A stretch of 64,000 nucleotides of DNA from positions 2,790,001 to 2,854,000 of the forward strand of contig OZ242360.1 of the NCBI GenBank assembly GCA_965208775.1. The letters are read 5' to 3'. Shown here piece by piece: positions 9,392-17,965 of this stretch (positions are counted from its first letter, which is position 1; each line of letters opens with the position of its first letter). The DNA comes from JAPOVO01 sp026708165 (GTDB lineage Bacteria > Chloroflexota > UBA11872 > VXNJ01). The notes under the pieces are model-generated. The model was not told where the DNA came from, made no database searches, and was given only the letters and a program-made list of their open reading frames with translations. The translations under genes and the position numbers were made by a program.

Positions 9392-10288
9392 ATGATGGAA
9401 TCCACGCGGGCGGACTCGATGATGATCCGGGGAAATCGGTTCGAATGGGGACTGCGCACCTATGTTGCCGCCATCATCAACGCGACGCCGGACTCGTTCT
9501 CGGGGGATGGGGTCGATGGAAACCAGGCCAGAGTCGCGCAACTGGTCAACACCGCTACCGACGCGGGCGCAGACATCATCGACGTAGGTGCGGAGTCGAC
9601 GCGCCCGGGAGCAAGTCCGGTGCCGGTCGACGAAGAGCTTGCGCGGCTCATTCCCGCGATCCGGACCGTTAGAAAGGAAACGGACCTTCCGATCTCGGTA
9701 GATACGTATAAGGCGCGGGTTGCCGCCGCAGCGCTCGACGCCGGCGCGGATTTTGTCAACGACGTTTGGGGACTGCGGCGCGATGCGGAGATGGCGGGCG
9801 TCGTGGCGCAGGCGGGTTGTCCCGTGGTGATAACACACAACCGGCGGGCGCGGCCGCGGATCGGGTCCATAGGCGGGCACTACCCAAACTCTGAGTACGA
9901 CGACATCGTGCGGGACGTGATCGGCGATCTAACCGGGCAGATCGATTTCGCGACCGCGTCGGGAATCGACATGGATCGGATAATAGTCGATCCGGGGATC
10001 GGATTCGGTAAGTCGCCGCCTCAGAATCTCGAGCTTATTCCGCGTCTCGCCGAGTTGGACGAGCTAGGCCTTCCAATGATGATCGGCCTCTCGCGGAAGT
10101 CGTTCATAGGATTCGCGCTCAATGATGGGAATGCGGACCGAACGTCGGGCACTGCGGCCGCAACCGCGCTTGCAATATTGGCTGGGGTTGACATAATTCG
10201 CGTGCATGACGTTCGCGCAATGGTCGCAGCCGCCAGGGTAGCGGACGCGCTAGCGCGCGCGAAATCGCAGCGGGCCGTCGAGGAATGA
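9392..10288 (+). CDS. folP: dihydropteroate synthase
   Basis: Condenses 6-hydroxymethyl-dihydropterin diphosphate with p-aminobenzoate in folate synthesis; target of sulfonamides. The 298-residue TIM barrel shows INATPDSFSGDG (29-40), DIIDVGAESTRPG (61-73), SVDTYK with D104, FVND (N123, D124), VDPGIGFGKSPPQN and LSRKSFIG, and ends with a VHDVRAM strand. These are the complete DHPS motifs. In-frame ATGs at 9392, 9395, 9419 and 9422 make the start uncertain; the first is used. No other folate gene is adjacent. It is transcribed divergently from the PHP gene. Confidence 0.94.
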   Translation: MMESTRADSMMIRGNRFEWGLRTYVAAIINATPDSFSGDGVDGNQARVAQLVNTATDAGADIIDVGAESTRPGASPVPVDEELARLIPAIRTVRKETDLPISVDTYKARVAAAALDAGADFVNDVWGLRRDAEMAGVVAQAGCPVVITHNRRARPRIGSIGGHYPNSEYDDIVRDVIGDLTGQIDFATASGIDMDRIIVDPGIGFGKSPPQNLELIPRLAELDELGLPMMIGLSRKSFIGFALNDGNADRTSGTAAATALAILAGVDIIRVHDVRAMVAAARVADALARAKSQRAVEE

Positions 10289-10402
10289 CGGCAATCATGC
10301 TCGTACGCGGACGGTGGAATAGAGTTAAGCTGCCGAGGGATCGAGACTGGGAACCGTTGGCGTGGATTGGCAAGGCAGCAGGCTAAGGTGAGGCCGCAAT
10401 TG

Positions 10403-10900
10403 GTGAAGGATCGCCATCTTCTTCTACAGCTTGTATTAGTCGTTCTGGGGGCGGGCACAGTTGTGTTCGGGGTGATCACGCTCGTTGCGCCCTACTACGC
10501 ATTGACGCAACTGGGCCTTTCCGACCTGAGCGACTCTGGGCTGTTTGCAGGCTCACTCTTGGGGGCCTTCATGGTGCCTTGGGGAGCGAGTCTCGTGGTT
10601 GCAGGCCGCAACCGAAACAGCGGCAGAATGTGGGTTGCGCTGACTCTTGCAAACTCGACAGCGGTGATGGTGGTGCTGGTGTTTTTCCTTGGCAAGGGGA
10701 CGATTTCGCTGGGCGGCGTCTGGCCGCTGATGGTGATCTACGGTATTGGGCTCGCTGGGACCGCAGGTCTCGGGCATCGGCAGCTTCGCGGACAGGAGGA
10801 CGTGCAGATAGTCCAACCGGACCGCAGTTCGCCGACCGCGCAGGACTCGTATCGGATAAACCTGGAGTCAGAGTCGGACCGGGAGGACATTCTGTACTAG
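10403..10900 (+). CDS. hypothetical membrane protein
   Basis: A protein of about 165 residues that I do not recognise. It has four predicted membrane segments: LLLQLVLVVLGAGTVVFGVI, a second beginning SGLFAGSLLGAFMVPWGAS, then ALTLANSTAVMVVLVFFLG, and WPLMVIYGIGLAGTAGLG. A polar acidic tail ends in ESDREDILY. No catalytic motif is visible. The start is uncertain: GTG at 10403 is chosen because GGTGAGG lies 9 nt upstream, but GTG at 10388 and TTG at 10367 are in the same frame. It lies 114 nt after folP and is convergent with murF. Confidence 0.7.
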   Translation: MKDRHLLLQLVLVVLGAGTVVFGVITLVAPYYALTQLGLSDLSDSGLFAGSLLGAFMVPWGASLVVAGRNRNSGRMWVALTLANSTAVMVVLVFFLGKGTISLGGVWPLMVIYGIGLAGTAGLGHRQLRGQEDVQIVQPDRSSPTAQDSYRINLESESDREDILY

Positions 10901-10966
10901 GGCGTCTGGTTAGCGACGCCGTCGGGGTAGCTTTCGCCTCGGGACTCTAGACGGTGTTTGCCAGAG

Positions 10967-12364
10967 CTAGGCGTAGCTAAGACTGTCTGCAAGACGGTAC
11001 AAGCCGAGTCCGTTGCTTCCTTTTATGAGCACTACGTCGCCATCTCGCAGTTCAGTGTGGAAGTAGTCTGCGATGGCTCGAATCGACTCCAAAATCGTTG
11101 CCGAGTCGGAGAGATCGGACCCATAATGACGGATCCGGCGGAGATCAAGGCCCGCCAGGACCGCCGCCTCGCCGATCATTCGTGACTTGTCGCCGATCGT
11201 TATCAACTGGTCTAGAAAAGCCGCCGAAGATCCGACTGCCCGGTGATCGGTCTCGGTGAAGTCGCCGAGCTCAAGCATGTCGCCCAAAACGGCGATTTTG
11301 CGGCCTTCCACAGCCGCGTTCGCAAGCTCCGAGAGTGCGTATTGCATCGAGTTCAGATTTGCGTTGTAACTGTCGTCGAGGATAGTCGCTCCACCGGCCC
11401 TACGGACTTCCATCCGATGCGGCGCGGGTGTGAATGCGCCGAGCCCGTCGACAAGCGTGTCGAAATCAACGCCGAGCGCTTCGCCACATGCCAGGGCCGC
11501 GGCAAAGCCGTTGGCGAGATGACGGCCAATAGCGGGGACCTCGATTGTCCCGGATTTCGCGCCCGATAGCACCACGACGCGGCAGCCTCGAAGCCCGTCA
11601 AGAGCCGAGTAGCGCGCAGAAACGCCGTCTCCTTCGGACTGGCCAAACCAGACTACCCTCGCGCCGGTGCGCCCGCGAATGGACCGCGACCACGGGTCGT
11701 CGCGATTGAGGACGACTACTCCGTCAGGGCGTATCGATTCGGCGAGCTCGCCTTTGGCCTTTGCCACGTTTTCGGCGGAGCCGAAGAGACCTACGTGAGC
11801 GCGACCAACATTGCAGATGATCCCGGCATCAGGCTCGGCAATGGCGCAGTATTCCGCTATCTCGCCGACGACCTGAGCGCCCATCTCGACGACGGCGAAG
11901 TCGGTCGTGGAGTCGATTTCCGAGAGCGTAATCGGCACGCCAAGCTCATTGTTGAAACTGCGGGCGGACCTGACGGTATTGCCCGCAGCGGAGAGCGCGG
12001 CGGCAAGGGCCTCCTTGGTCGTGGTCTTGCCATTGCTGCCGGTTACTCCGATAACCGTTGCGGCACCGGCATGGCGAAGGTGTGTCCCCAGCCTTCCCAG
12101 CGCGTCCACGGAATCTTCGACGACCACCTGACGGTCGGAAGGCCACTCGGGACTGGGTTCCTGAACGATCGCCGCCGCCGCGCCGCCAGCGAACGCATCG
12201 GCAACGAACCTATTGCCATCGCCCGACTCGGTGCGAATCGCGACGAACAGGCGGCCGGTCAGGTCAAGTCGGGAATCAATCTGAACTCCGTTTACCTCGA
12301 CGTCCTGAGCGCCTTCAGGCGGACTGCGCCCCAAGGCGATGAAGACATCGGCAACGGTGAACAA
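10967..12364 (-). CDS. murF: UDP-N-acetylmuramoyl-tripeptide--D-alanyl-D-alanine ligase
   Basis: Adds the D-Ala-D-Ala dipeptide to UDP-MurNAc-tripeptide in the cytoplasmic phase of peptidoglycan synthesis. The 465 residues contain the uracil-binding QIDSR near 30, the P-loop GVTGSNGKTTTK (106-117), the central motif SFNNELGVPITL, DSYNANLNSM in the C-terminal domain, and the terminal VVLIKGSNGLGLYRL. All are MurF features, so this copy looks functional, unlike the Mur-ligase-like half of the gene at 13309-15396. The start codon is TTG without a clear ribosome-binding site. It is the last gene of the minus-strand envelope locus. Confidence 0.93.
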   Translation of the reverse strand: MFTVADVFIALGRSPPEGAQDVEVNGVQIDSRLDLTGRLFVAIRTESGDGNRFVADAFAGGAAAAIVQEPSPEWPSDRQVVVEDSVDALGRLGTHLRHAGAATVIGVTGSNGKTTTKEALAAALSAAGNTVRSARSFNNELGVPITLSEIDSTTDFAVVEMGAQVVGEIAEYCAIAEPDAGIICNVGRAHVGLFGSAENVAKAKGELAESIRPDGVVVLNRDDPWSRSIRGRTGARVVWFGQSEGDGVSARYSALDGLRGCRVVVLSGAKSGTIEVPAIGRHLANGFAAALACGEALGVDFDTLVDGLGAFTPAPHRMEVRRAGGATILDDSYNANLNSMQYALSELANAAVEGRKIAVLGDMLELGDFTETDHRAVGSSAAFLDQLITIGDKSRMIGEAAVLAGLDLRRIRHYGSDLSDSATILESIRAIADYFHTELRDGDVVLIKGSNGLGLYRLADSLSYA

Positions 12365-12395
12365 CGGCCGCTGTCAGCTAAAGCTGGGCGTGCGG

Positions 12396-13244
12396 CTAGC
12401 CTTCCGCCTCGATCTCGTCCAACAGCCCCCGAAGGTAGTCGTAGTCCTCTTTGGTCTGGGCGTTCCGGTCACCCGCGCCGGAATACTCAAGGCCGTACGG
12501 ACCTCGAAAGCCGGTGTTGTACATGTCGCGGAGAATGATGGAGTAGTCGAGGTCGCCAGTACGAAGCGGGTAGTGGTAGTCGGTGTCGCGGCCGAACCGG
12601 CGGCAGTTCTTCAAGTGGGCGTAAGCGAGATAGGGTGCGGCCGCCTCAACGGCTTCGTCGGGCGGCTCGGCGTGGTCGTAGCCGTGCATGTTGGCGGGAT
12701 CGTAGTTGACCTTGAGTCTGGGGCTGCCGACAGCTTCGATGATTCGCAATGCCGAGCGAACAGTGTCGTGAAGCATGTTCATGTGCAACTCGAAAACCAC
12801 GTCGATTTCGGCCGCCTCGGCGGCCTGCGCAATCAGGCTGGAGGCTTCAATAGCCCGGTCGTAATGAGCGTCCGTCGCCATGGCCGAGCCGCTGTCGTGA
12901 TAGGAGCCGCTCGGAGATGAAAGAGGACTTATCCAGCCATTGATTAAATCGAAATCCAGCTCCGCGAGAGCCGCTACGTAGTCACCCAAGGACGCCAAGG
13001 ATTCGCGGCGGGCGGCTTCGTCGTCGGTTGTGGTGTCCATCTGCAGTGACCCCACGGCCAACTTCATACCTTCCGACTCGGCTATGGCCTTTAGCTCTTT
13101 CTGGCTCGCCAACGGGTCGTCCGGGTGGCTGTAGTGGCCCGGATACGCCTCTATTCCATCGAAGCCGAACTCCCGGGCACGCCGCGCCGCAAGCTCAAAG
13201 GGCTGGTCGCGATAGTTCCAGCCGTGAAGAAAGATCTTCTGCAT
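12396..13244 (-). CDS. sugar phosphate isomerase/epimerase-like TIM barrel
   Basis: A 282-residue AP-endonuclease-2/xylose-isomerase-like TIM barrel, beginning MQKIFLHGWNYRDQPFE. Probable metal ligands lie in FELHMNMLHD, VNYDPANMHGYDH and YAHLKN, as in sugar epimerases and hydroxypyruvate isomerase-like proteins. The ATG at 13244 is selected because GGAGGCGG lies just upstream. It sits inside a cell-envelope locus, 31 nt before murF and 64 nt after the alanine racemase fusion, so a role in an envelope sugar is conceivable; that is inference from position only. The substrate is unknown. Confidence 0.85.
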   Translation of the reverse strand: MQKIFLHGWNYRDQPFELAARRAREFGFDGIEAYPGHYSHPDDPLASQKELKAIAESEGMKLAVGSLQMDTTTDDEAARRESLASLGDYVAALAELDFDLINGWISPLSSPSGSYHDSGSAMATDAHYDRAIEASSLIAQAAEAAEIDVVFELHMNMLHDTVRSALRIIEAVGSPRLKVNYDPANMHGYDHAEPPDEAVEAAAPYLAYAHLKNCRRFGRDTDYHYPLRTGDLDYSIILRDMYNTGFRGPYGLEYSGAGDRNAQTKEDYDYLRGLLDEIEAEG

Positions 13245-13308
13245 GTTCCGCCTCCAGAGGCTCCAGATTCGGTATCCGTTCCGTTGCAACCCTGACCTCG
13301 AAAACTGG

Positions 13309-15396
13309 TCAAGTTGAACTTTGCCAGTCGTCCCTCAGTCGGGGCAGCATCTGCGTGATTATTTCATAGCTGATCGTTCCGACTCTATGTGCTGCTTCGT
13401 AGGCGGAGAGAGTTTCTCCCCTCTGGGTCCCGATCAGCACGACGTCGTCTCCCTGTTTGACTCCGGGGATGTCGGTAACGTCGATCATGAACATCTCCAT
13501 GCAGACATTTCCAACGACTCGGGCCTTGCGGCCTCGAACCAGAACAGGCCCCCAACTATTAGGGCCGCGCCGAAACCCGTCGCCGTAACCGGCCCCGACC
13601 ACGGCGATAGTCGAGTCACGCTCCAGCCTGCCCGCGCTTCCGTAGCTGACGTAGGTTCCCGCGGGCAGCTTTTTGACCTGTGCGACTCTCGCCGACATGG
13701 TGACCGCGGGAGAGAAGCCGCCCGGCAGCGGGGACTCAAGAGATGGATCAAGCCCATAGACGGCTATACCGCAACGGACCATGTCGTACCGAGACTCCGG
13801 TATGTGGATGGCGGCGGCAGTGTTGGCGGCGTGCACGATGCCGGGATCAATTCCCCTACAGCGGATTTCGGAAAGTGCGCGGTCGAACACCGCGAGCTGT
13901 CCCTTGGAGTGGGTCTTGTCCGACTCGCCGGCACGGCCCAAATGGGTCATAACGCCCGCAAGCTCCAGCGAGTCCAAGCCGACTATGTATTCCGCCAGGC
14001 TGGGGGCATCATCGGGCGTCGCTCCCAGGCGGCCCATTCCGGTGTCGATCTTGAGGTGGACGGGCAGTATCTTGCCCATCGATGAGGCCGCTCGCCGCAG
14101 CGAGTCAATTCCCCGGCGGTCGAAGACCGTAGGTTGGCAGTCGGCGCTGACCGCCCAGCGCGCATGGGCCGGCGGGGTATGACCGAGCACGAGAATGGGA
14201 GCTGTGATTCCAGCGCCCCGTAGGTTCGGGACTTCCGAGAGCCGGGAAACGGCGAATCCCGACGCGCCGCCCCGCAGCGCGGCGGCGGCGATCCGCTGAG
14301 CACCGTGTCCGTAGCCGTCGGCCTTGATGACGGCAAATAGCTGGATGTCACGCCCGACAACTTCCAGTATGCGCCGAACGTTCGATTCAACCGCACGCAG
14401 ATCGATATTTATCCATACGGGACCGTCGGCGTTTACGGTGTGAACGCTCGCCGAGGCACCGTCATCTGCCGCTGTTTCAGGCGTGGGACCGGTTGACGAG
14501 ATCACCGACGCGATCTCATTGACATCCATTTCCAAAGCCGCGGCGACGGCGGCCGCGGCGATCGCTGAGTCCGGTTCCGAGGCGACTTGAGCGTTCAGAC
14601 GGGCGGTGGCGCGGTTTCCGTCGACTGAGAGCGTGAACTCCATGGAATCGCGACATCGCCTGATGGAGGTCGCGGAGATGTGAGAATCCGTATCGATTCC
14701 GTAGGTGATCGGGTCTAGCCGGTTGTGGAACTTGGGTGCTGCGGCGCGTTCAGTCGCGGAGACGACAATATGGCCGCCGGGCTGGATGGAGTCCGCGAGA
14801 GCCTTCTCAATCGGACCGGCGTAGGGAGGGAACTTTCCGGCGCGTTTTGAGTATGGAGGCAGGAGGACCACTCTGGAAGATACGACCTTGGTGAAGTCTT
14901 CGAGGACTTCCGGCGGGTAGTCGGACAAGTCGACAAGCGCTAGATCGTGACCGGGATGCAGACCGCCGAGCGAGAGCCACAGGTCCGACGGGTCCTTAAT
15001 CGGTTTGACGGGGCGGAAAACGTCGAACCGGTTCGAGAGAATCTTCGATAACAGCGCCGTGATTGACGCGTCCGGTCCGACACCTGCTATTGCAATGATC
15101 TCCGTTCCGAAGTTGCGGATGGCGAATTGCGCGTAATTTCGGATGGCCGCCTTAGAGTCGGGGACGGTCAGCACAGGGGCGTGAGGAATTCCATTCCAGG
15201 TCTCGCAAAGAGCGGCGGACGCCCCAGTCTCGAGCGCCTGCTCCACGCGTAGTTGGCTTGCAGCGTCGAGGGCGACATACAGATCACCCGGCGAAGCTTC
15301 GCGGGCGTTTCTACAGAACCTGGCAAGCCGCTCCGGAATGTTCCGCGATTGCGGTCGCGCGCCGGTAGCAGCGATGAGATCGGCGAGATGTATCAA
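13309..15396 (-). CDS. alr: Mur-ligase-like domain (P-loop lost) fused to alanine racemase
   Basis: A 695-residue two-domain protein. Residues 325-690 are an alanine racemase: PLP lysine K358 in VIKADGYGHG, DTGMGRLG at 451-458, the catalytic tyrosine Y604 in GYGDG, and NVCMEMFMIDVTD (630-642). It should make D-alanine for peptidoglycan. Residues 1-310 look like a MurE/MurF fold: SPGDLYVAL near 35-43 and the helix EPDSAIAAAAVAAAL at 274-288. Where the ATP loop GTNGKT should be (104-111) it reads AGVGPDAS, so ligase activity is not expected. MurF-Alr fusions are known in Bacteroidota; here a separate intact murF is nearby. Translation appears to start at TTG, 1 nt after the upstream stop. Confidence 0.9.
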   Translation of the reverse strand: MIHLADLIAATGARPQSRNIPERLARFCRNAREASPGDLYVALDAASQLRVEQALETGASAALCETWNGIPHAPVLTVPDSKAAIRNYAQFAIRNFGTEIIAIAGVGPDASITALLSKILSNRFDVFRPVKPIKDPSDLWLSLGGLHPGHDLALVDLSDYPPEVLEDFTKVVSSRVVLLPPYSKRAGKFPPYAGPIEKALADSIQPGGHIVVSATERAAAPKFHNRLDPITYGIDTDSHISATSIRRCRDSMEFTLSVDGNRATARLNAQVASEPDSAIAAAAVAAALEMDVNEIASVISSTGPTPETAADDGASASVHTVNADGPVWINIDLRAVESNVRRILEVVGRDIQLFAVIKADGYGHGAQRIAAAALRGGASGFAVSRLSEVPNLRGAGITAPILVLGHTPPAHARWAVSADCQPTVFDRRGIDSLRRAASSMGKILPVHLKIDTGMGRLGATPDDAPSLAEYIVGLDSLELAGVMTHLGRAGESDKTHSKGQLAVFDRALSEIRCRGIDPGIVHAANTAAAIHIPESRYDMVRCGIAVYGLDPSLESPLPGGFSPAVTMSARVAQVKKLPAGTYVSYGSAGRLERDSTIAVVGAGYGDGFRRGPNSWGPVLVRGRKARVVGNVCMEMFMIDVTDIPGVKQGDDVVLIGTQRGETLSAYEAAHRVGTISYEIITQMLPRLRDDWQSST

Positions 15397-15397
15397 G

Positions 15398-16483
15398 CTA
15401 GCTCGCCGGGCGCGGAGCGAGGGAATCGATCAATTTGACCAATTTGCCGGAGAGTCCAGCTTCCACCGCGCGTCTCACCGCTTCTTCCACGTACAAGTTT
15501 CGGCGGTGGCGTTGCACCGCAGCGAGCTCGTGGCGCCCCTCCCGCGCGAATCTCGCTCGACGCAGTGCGAGCGTGCCCACGTAGTCGATGCATCGTGCGA
15601 CGGCGGCAAGATGGACGCGTCTTCGAAAATCGGAATTCGGGTCAACGCGGCCTGCCAAACGCGCGTAGCGATCGATCAAGGAGTCCTCCTCCCGGCCAAG
15701 ATCGACCATTGGGTACGAGAGGAGCTCGGACAAGTCCATCTCCGCCGGTCCGGTGGACAAAGTTTCGAAGTCGACGATGGTCGTGCGCCCTGTTTCGCTT
15801 ACGCACAGGTTTAGGGGTGAGTATGAGCCATGAATGACGCGCCTTCGCGCCTTCAAAAGCGGACCTACAACACCGTCGTGGAACTCGGCGTTACGTTCAG
15901 CGGCGGAGAACGGCAGCTTATCGCTGGAGGGTACGCAACGCTTCAGAGCTATGGCGAATCTGGCCATCATGGTCCTGGCCGTGATGCGGTCGAGGTTTGA
16001 GCTGTAGCACAAAGCGCGAAAGATCGGTGAGTGAAGACCGGTCTGGCAATGAAGCGCGGCCAGCGAGTCGATTGCGCTAAGCATTAGCCGCCTGCGGGCC
16101 TCCGGTGGCGAAGTCTCCAACTCGACGTGAAGTGTAGTGTCGCCGAGGTCTTCAAGGACCAGAAAGGCGCTGTGCCCCTCGGTTATGGAACCGCCATGAA
16201 TGGTTGGAACGAGACCGGGAGCCAAGCGTCCCAGTAGATTCAAGGCGCGCTCTTCTCGCCGGAATCTGTGGTCAAAGTACTGATCCGTCGCGTGGTGGTA
16301 GTGCTTAACGACGTAGCTCTTCGGTCCGGGAGTTTCCATGGGTAGCCGCAAGCGCCATAGCCCGTGCCGGGACTCCGGGGTAACCAACTGCCATTCGACG
16401 TGTTCCAGATCGACCACTGTTTCGATTCCCAGAATCGCCAGTACTCCGGGAGCGAAGGGACGACGCGGCGTTTCAGCCGTCAT
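15398..16483 (-). CDS. APH-like phosphotransferase homologue, atypical catalytic loop
   Basis: A 361-residue protein with the aminoglycoside-phosphotransferase/choline-kinase fold. The ATP-anchoring lysine is probably K60 (SYVVK), the hinge is FLVLEDLGD near 107-115, and the metal-binding DFE is at 238-240. The catalytic loop, usually HGDxxxxN or HGExxxxN, reads HGSYSPLN at 218-225, with serine at the acidic position, so kinase activity is doubtful. Its ATG overlaps the stop of the MraY homologue (ATGA) and the racemase fusion starts 1 nt after its stop, so it is translated within the envelope locus. A sugar kinase of the AmgK kind is one possible ancestor. Confidence 0.85.
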   Translation of the reverse strand: MTAETPRRPFAPGVLAILGIETVVDLEHVEWQLVTPESRHGLWRLRLPMETPGPKSYVVKHYHHATDQYFDHRFRREERALNLLGRLAPGLVPTIHGGSITEGHSAFLVLEDLGDTTLHVELETSPPEARRRLMLSAIDSLAALHCQTGLHSPIFRALCYSSNLDRITARTMMARFAIALKRCVPSSDKLPFSAAERNAEFHDGVVGPLLKARRRVIHGSYSPLNLCVSETGRTTIVDFETLSTGPAEMDLSELLSYPMVDLGREEDSLIDRYARLAGRVDPNSDFRRRVHLAAVARCIDYVGTLALRRARFAREGRHELAAVQRHRRNLYVEEAVRRAVEAGLSGKLVKLIDSLAPRPAS

Positions 16484-17889
16484 CTGGGTGGGTTACTGAT
16501 TTCGGTCAGGTCTGTGTCTCCATTTGGTCGAAATTCATCGAAAATGCGTCGTGCAGTGACAGGGTTCATTTTCACGAGAAGCGGCGGCATAGCGGTCCGA
16601 CGTTCGACTCCCGAGCAGGGCTTTGCAGCGACTACAGACGATAGCCGCATTCGGAGGATGCGTTGCGGGCGACCGGCGCAAAGCTGAAGCTCCGACCGGT
16701 TGCCCGTTTCGACTAGACGGAAGAATGCTGGCCTGAACGTGGATGATCCGAACCACAGAAGGCCGAGGATGACGAACGCGATTACACATGCGGCAATCAG
16801 CGCCGCGGGAGTCCCAAGAAACACTGTTACCGTCGCCAGCACGGCCAGCAAGACTCCGACACCGTAGAGCAGAGACGTAACCCCGCCCCGCGACATTCCG
16901 ATCAGCTCCAGGTGGTGGTGCAGCGGAGCGGCGACGAACGGAAGAGGGAACTCGGAATAGTGCACCGTTTTCCTGTCAGGTCCTCCGAAAAACTCGGACC
17001 GGCGGTACAAGGGCACCAGTATTTTCGCCTGCACGAACGATGAAAGTCCCTCCAGGAGATAGACCCCGGCGACGATTGGAAGGACCAAGTCGATGCCGGC
17101 AGCGACCGCCGACCCGACCAAAAGTGCTCCTATGGCGAGCGCGCCGGAGTCGCCGAGGTAGGCTTTCGCCAGCCGGCGGGACTTGGAGCCCTTCGTCCAG
17201 TTTGACGGCAAGTTGAACAGCAGAAAACCAAGACACGCACTGGCAAGCGCAACTATCGCGGGGATCCCCGCCTGGTTGATTACTACCGCCGCCTGCCCGA
17301 GGTCGGCGTATCTAAACTCGCCGCCGCCGAGTTGTTGGATTCCTATCACGGCGATCATCCAGCCAGCGGCCGGTATGGCCAGTCCCGTGGTCAAGCCGTC
17401 GATGCCGTCGCTGAACCCTGCCCCGATGGTAACGGTGAAAAGCAACCCGGCGATCCAGAGGAACGCCACAACTGAGCCCGCCGCGCCTGATCCGGTCCAA
17501 TGCGACAGTGAGAGCGCCGAACTCGCATTCGCATCGACAAAGGAGAACAGGAGAGACGCTCCGACAAGTGATCCGGCCAGCGCCTTAAGGAAACTCGTGC
17601 GTTCCGAGAAACCGGTCCTGGTACTTGGCCGGGACTTTAGAACGTCGTCCGCGAAACCCAACACAAAGAACATGACACCAGTTAGCAGTACCGGCCACGG
17701 GACCTCCGCGCCCAATGCCACGGCGACCCCGGACGCTCCCCCGACCGCGACGACGATAGCTGCGCCGCCAATCATGGGGAGTCTGCTGGATGCTCCCACG
17801 CCGGGCCGGTAAAGCCCCTGCTTGGATTCGGCTGAAATGAACCTTGGGAAGGCGAGTAAACCGACGGCTGCAATGACCAGGGCAAGCAC
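16480..17889 (-). CDS. mraY: MraY-like phospho-MurNAc-pentapeptide/polyprenyl-P transferase
   Basis: A polytopic membrane enzyme of the MraY/WecA family, which transfers a sugar-1-phosphate unit from a UDP donor to undecaprenyl phosphate. Visible motifs are FADDVLK (79-85), FSDGIDGLTTG (159-169), LGDSGAL (245-251) and the MraY-type APLHHHLEL (321-329). After the last helix an additional basic tail of about 70 residues (400-469) has no counterpart that I recognise. The GTG at 17889 is the first standard start, but the frame is open upstream through a good hydrophobic segment; GGAG at 17948-17951 would suit a CTG at 17937 or ATT at 17943. It overlaps the next gene by ATGA. Confidence 0.87.
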   Translation of the reverse strand: MLALVIAAVGLLAFPRFISAESKQGLYRPGVGASSRLPMIGGAAIVVAVGGASGVAVALGAEVPWPVLLTGVMFFVLGFADDVLKSRPSTRTGFSERTSFLKALAGSLVGASLLFSFVDANASSALSLSHWTGSGAAGSVVAFLWIAGLLFTVTIGAGFSDGIDGLTTGLAIPAAGWMIAVIGIQQLGGGEFRYADLGQAAVVINQAGIPAIVALASACLGFLLFNLPSNWTKGSKSRRLAKAYLGDSGALAIGALLVGSAVAAGIDLVLPIVAGVYLLEGLSSFVQAKILVPLYRRSEFFGGPDRKTVHYSEFPLPFVAAPLHHHLELIGMSRGGVTSLLYGVGVLLAVLATVTVFLGTPAALIAACVIAFVILGLLWFGSSTFRPAFFRLVETGNRSELQLCAGRPQRILRMRLSSVVAAKPCSGVERRTAMPPLLVKMNPVTARRIFDEFRPNGDTDLTEISNPPR

Positions 17890-17965
17890 AAACGCCGATC
17901 CGCCGATTGCAAGAAGATCGAGTGAATTTGGCGTCAGCGTAATTCAGCTCCAGCCGGGACTGCCA

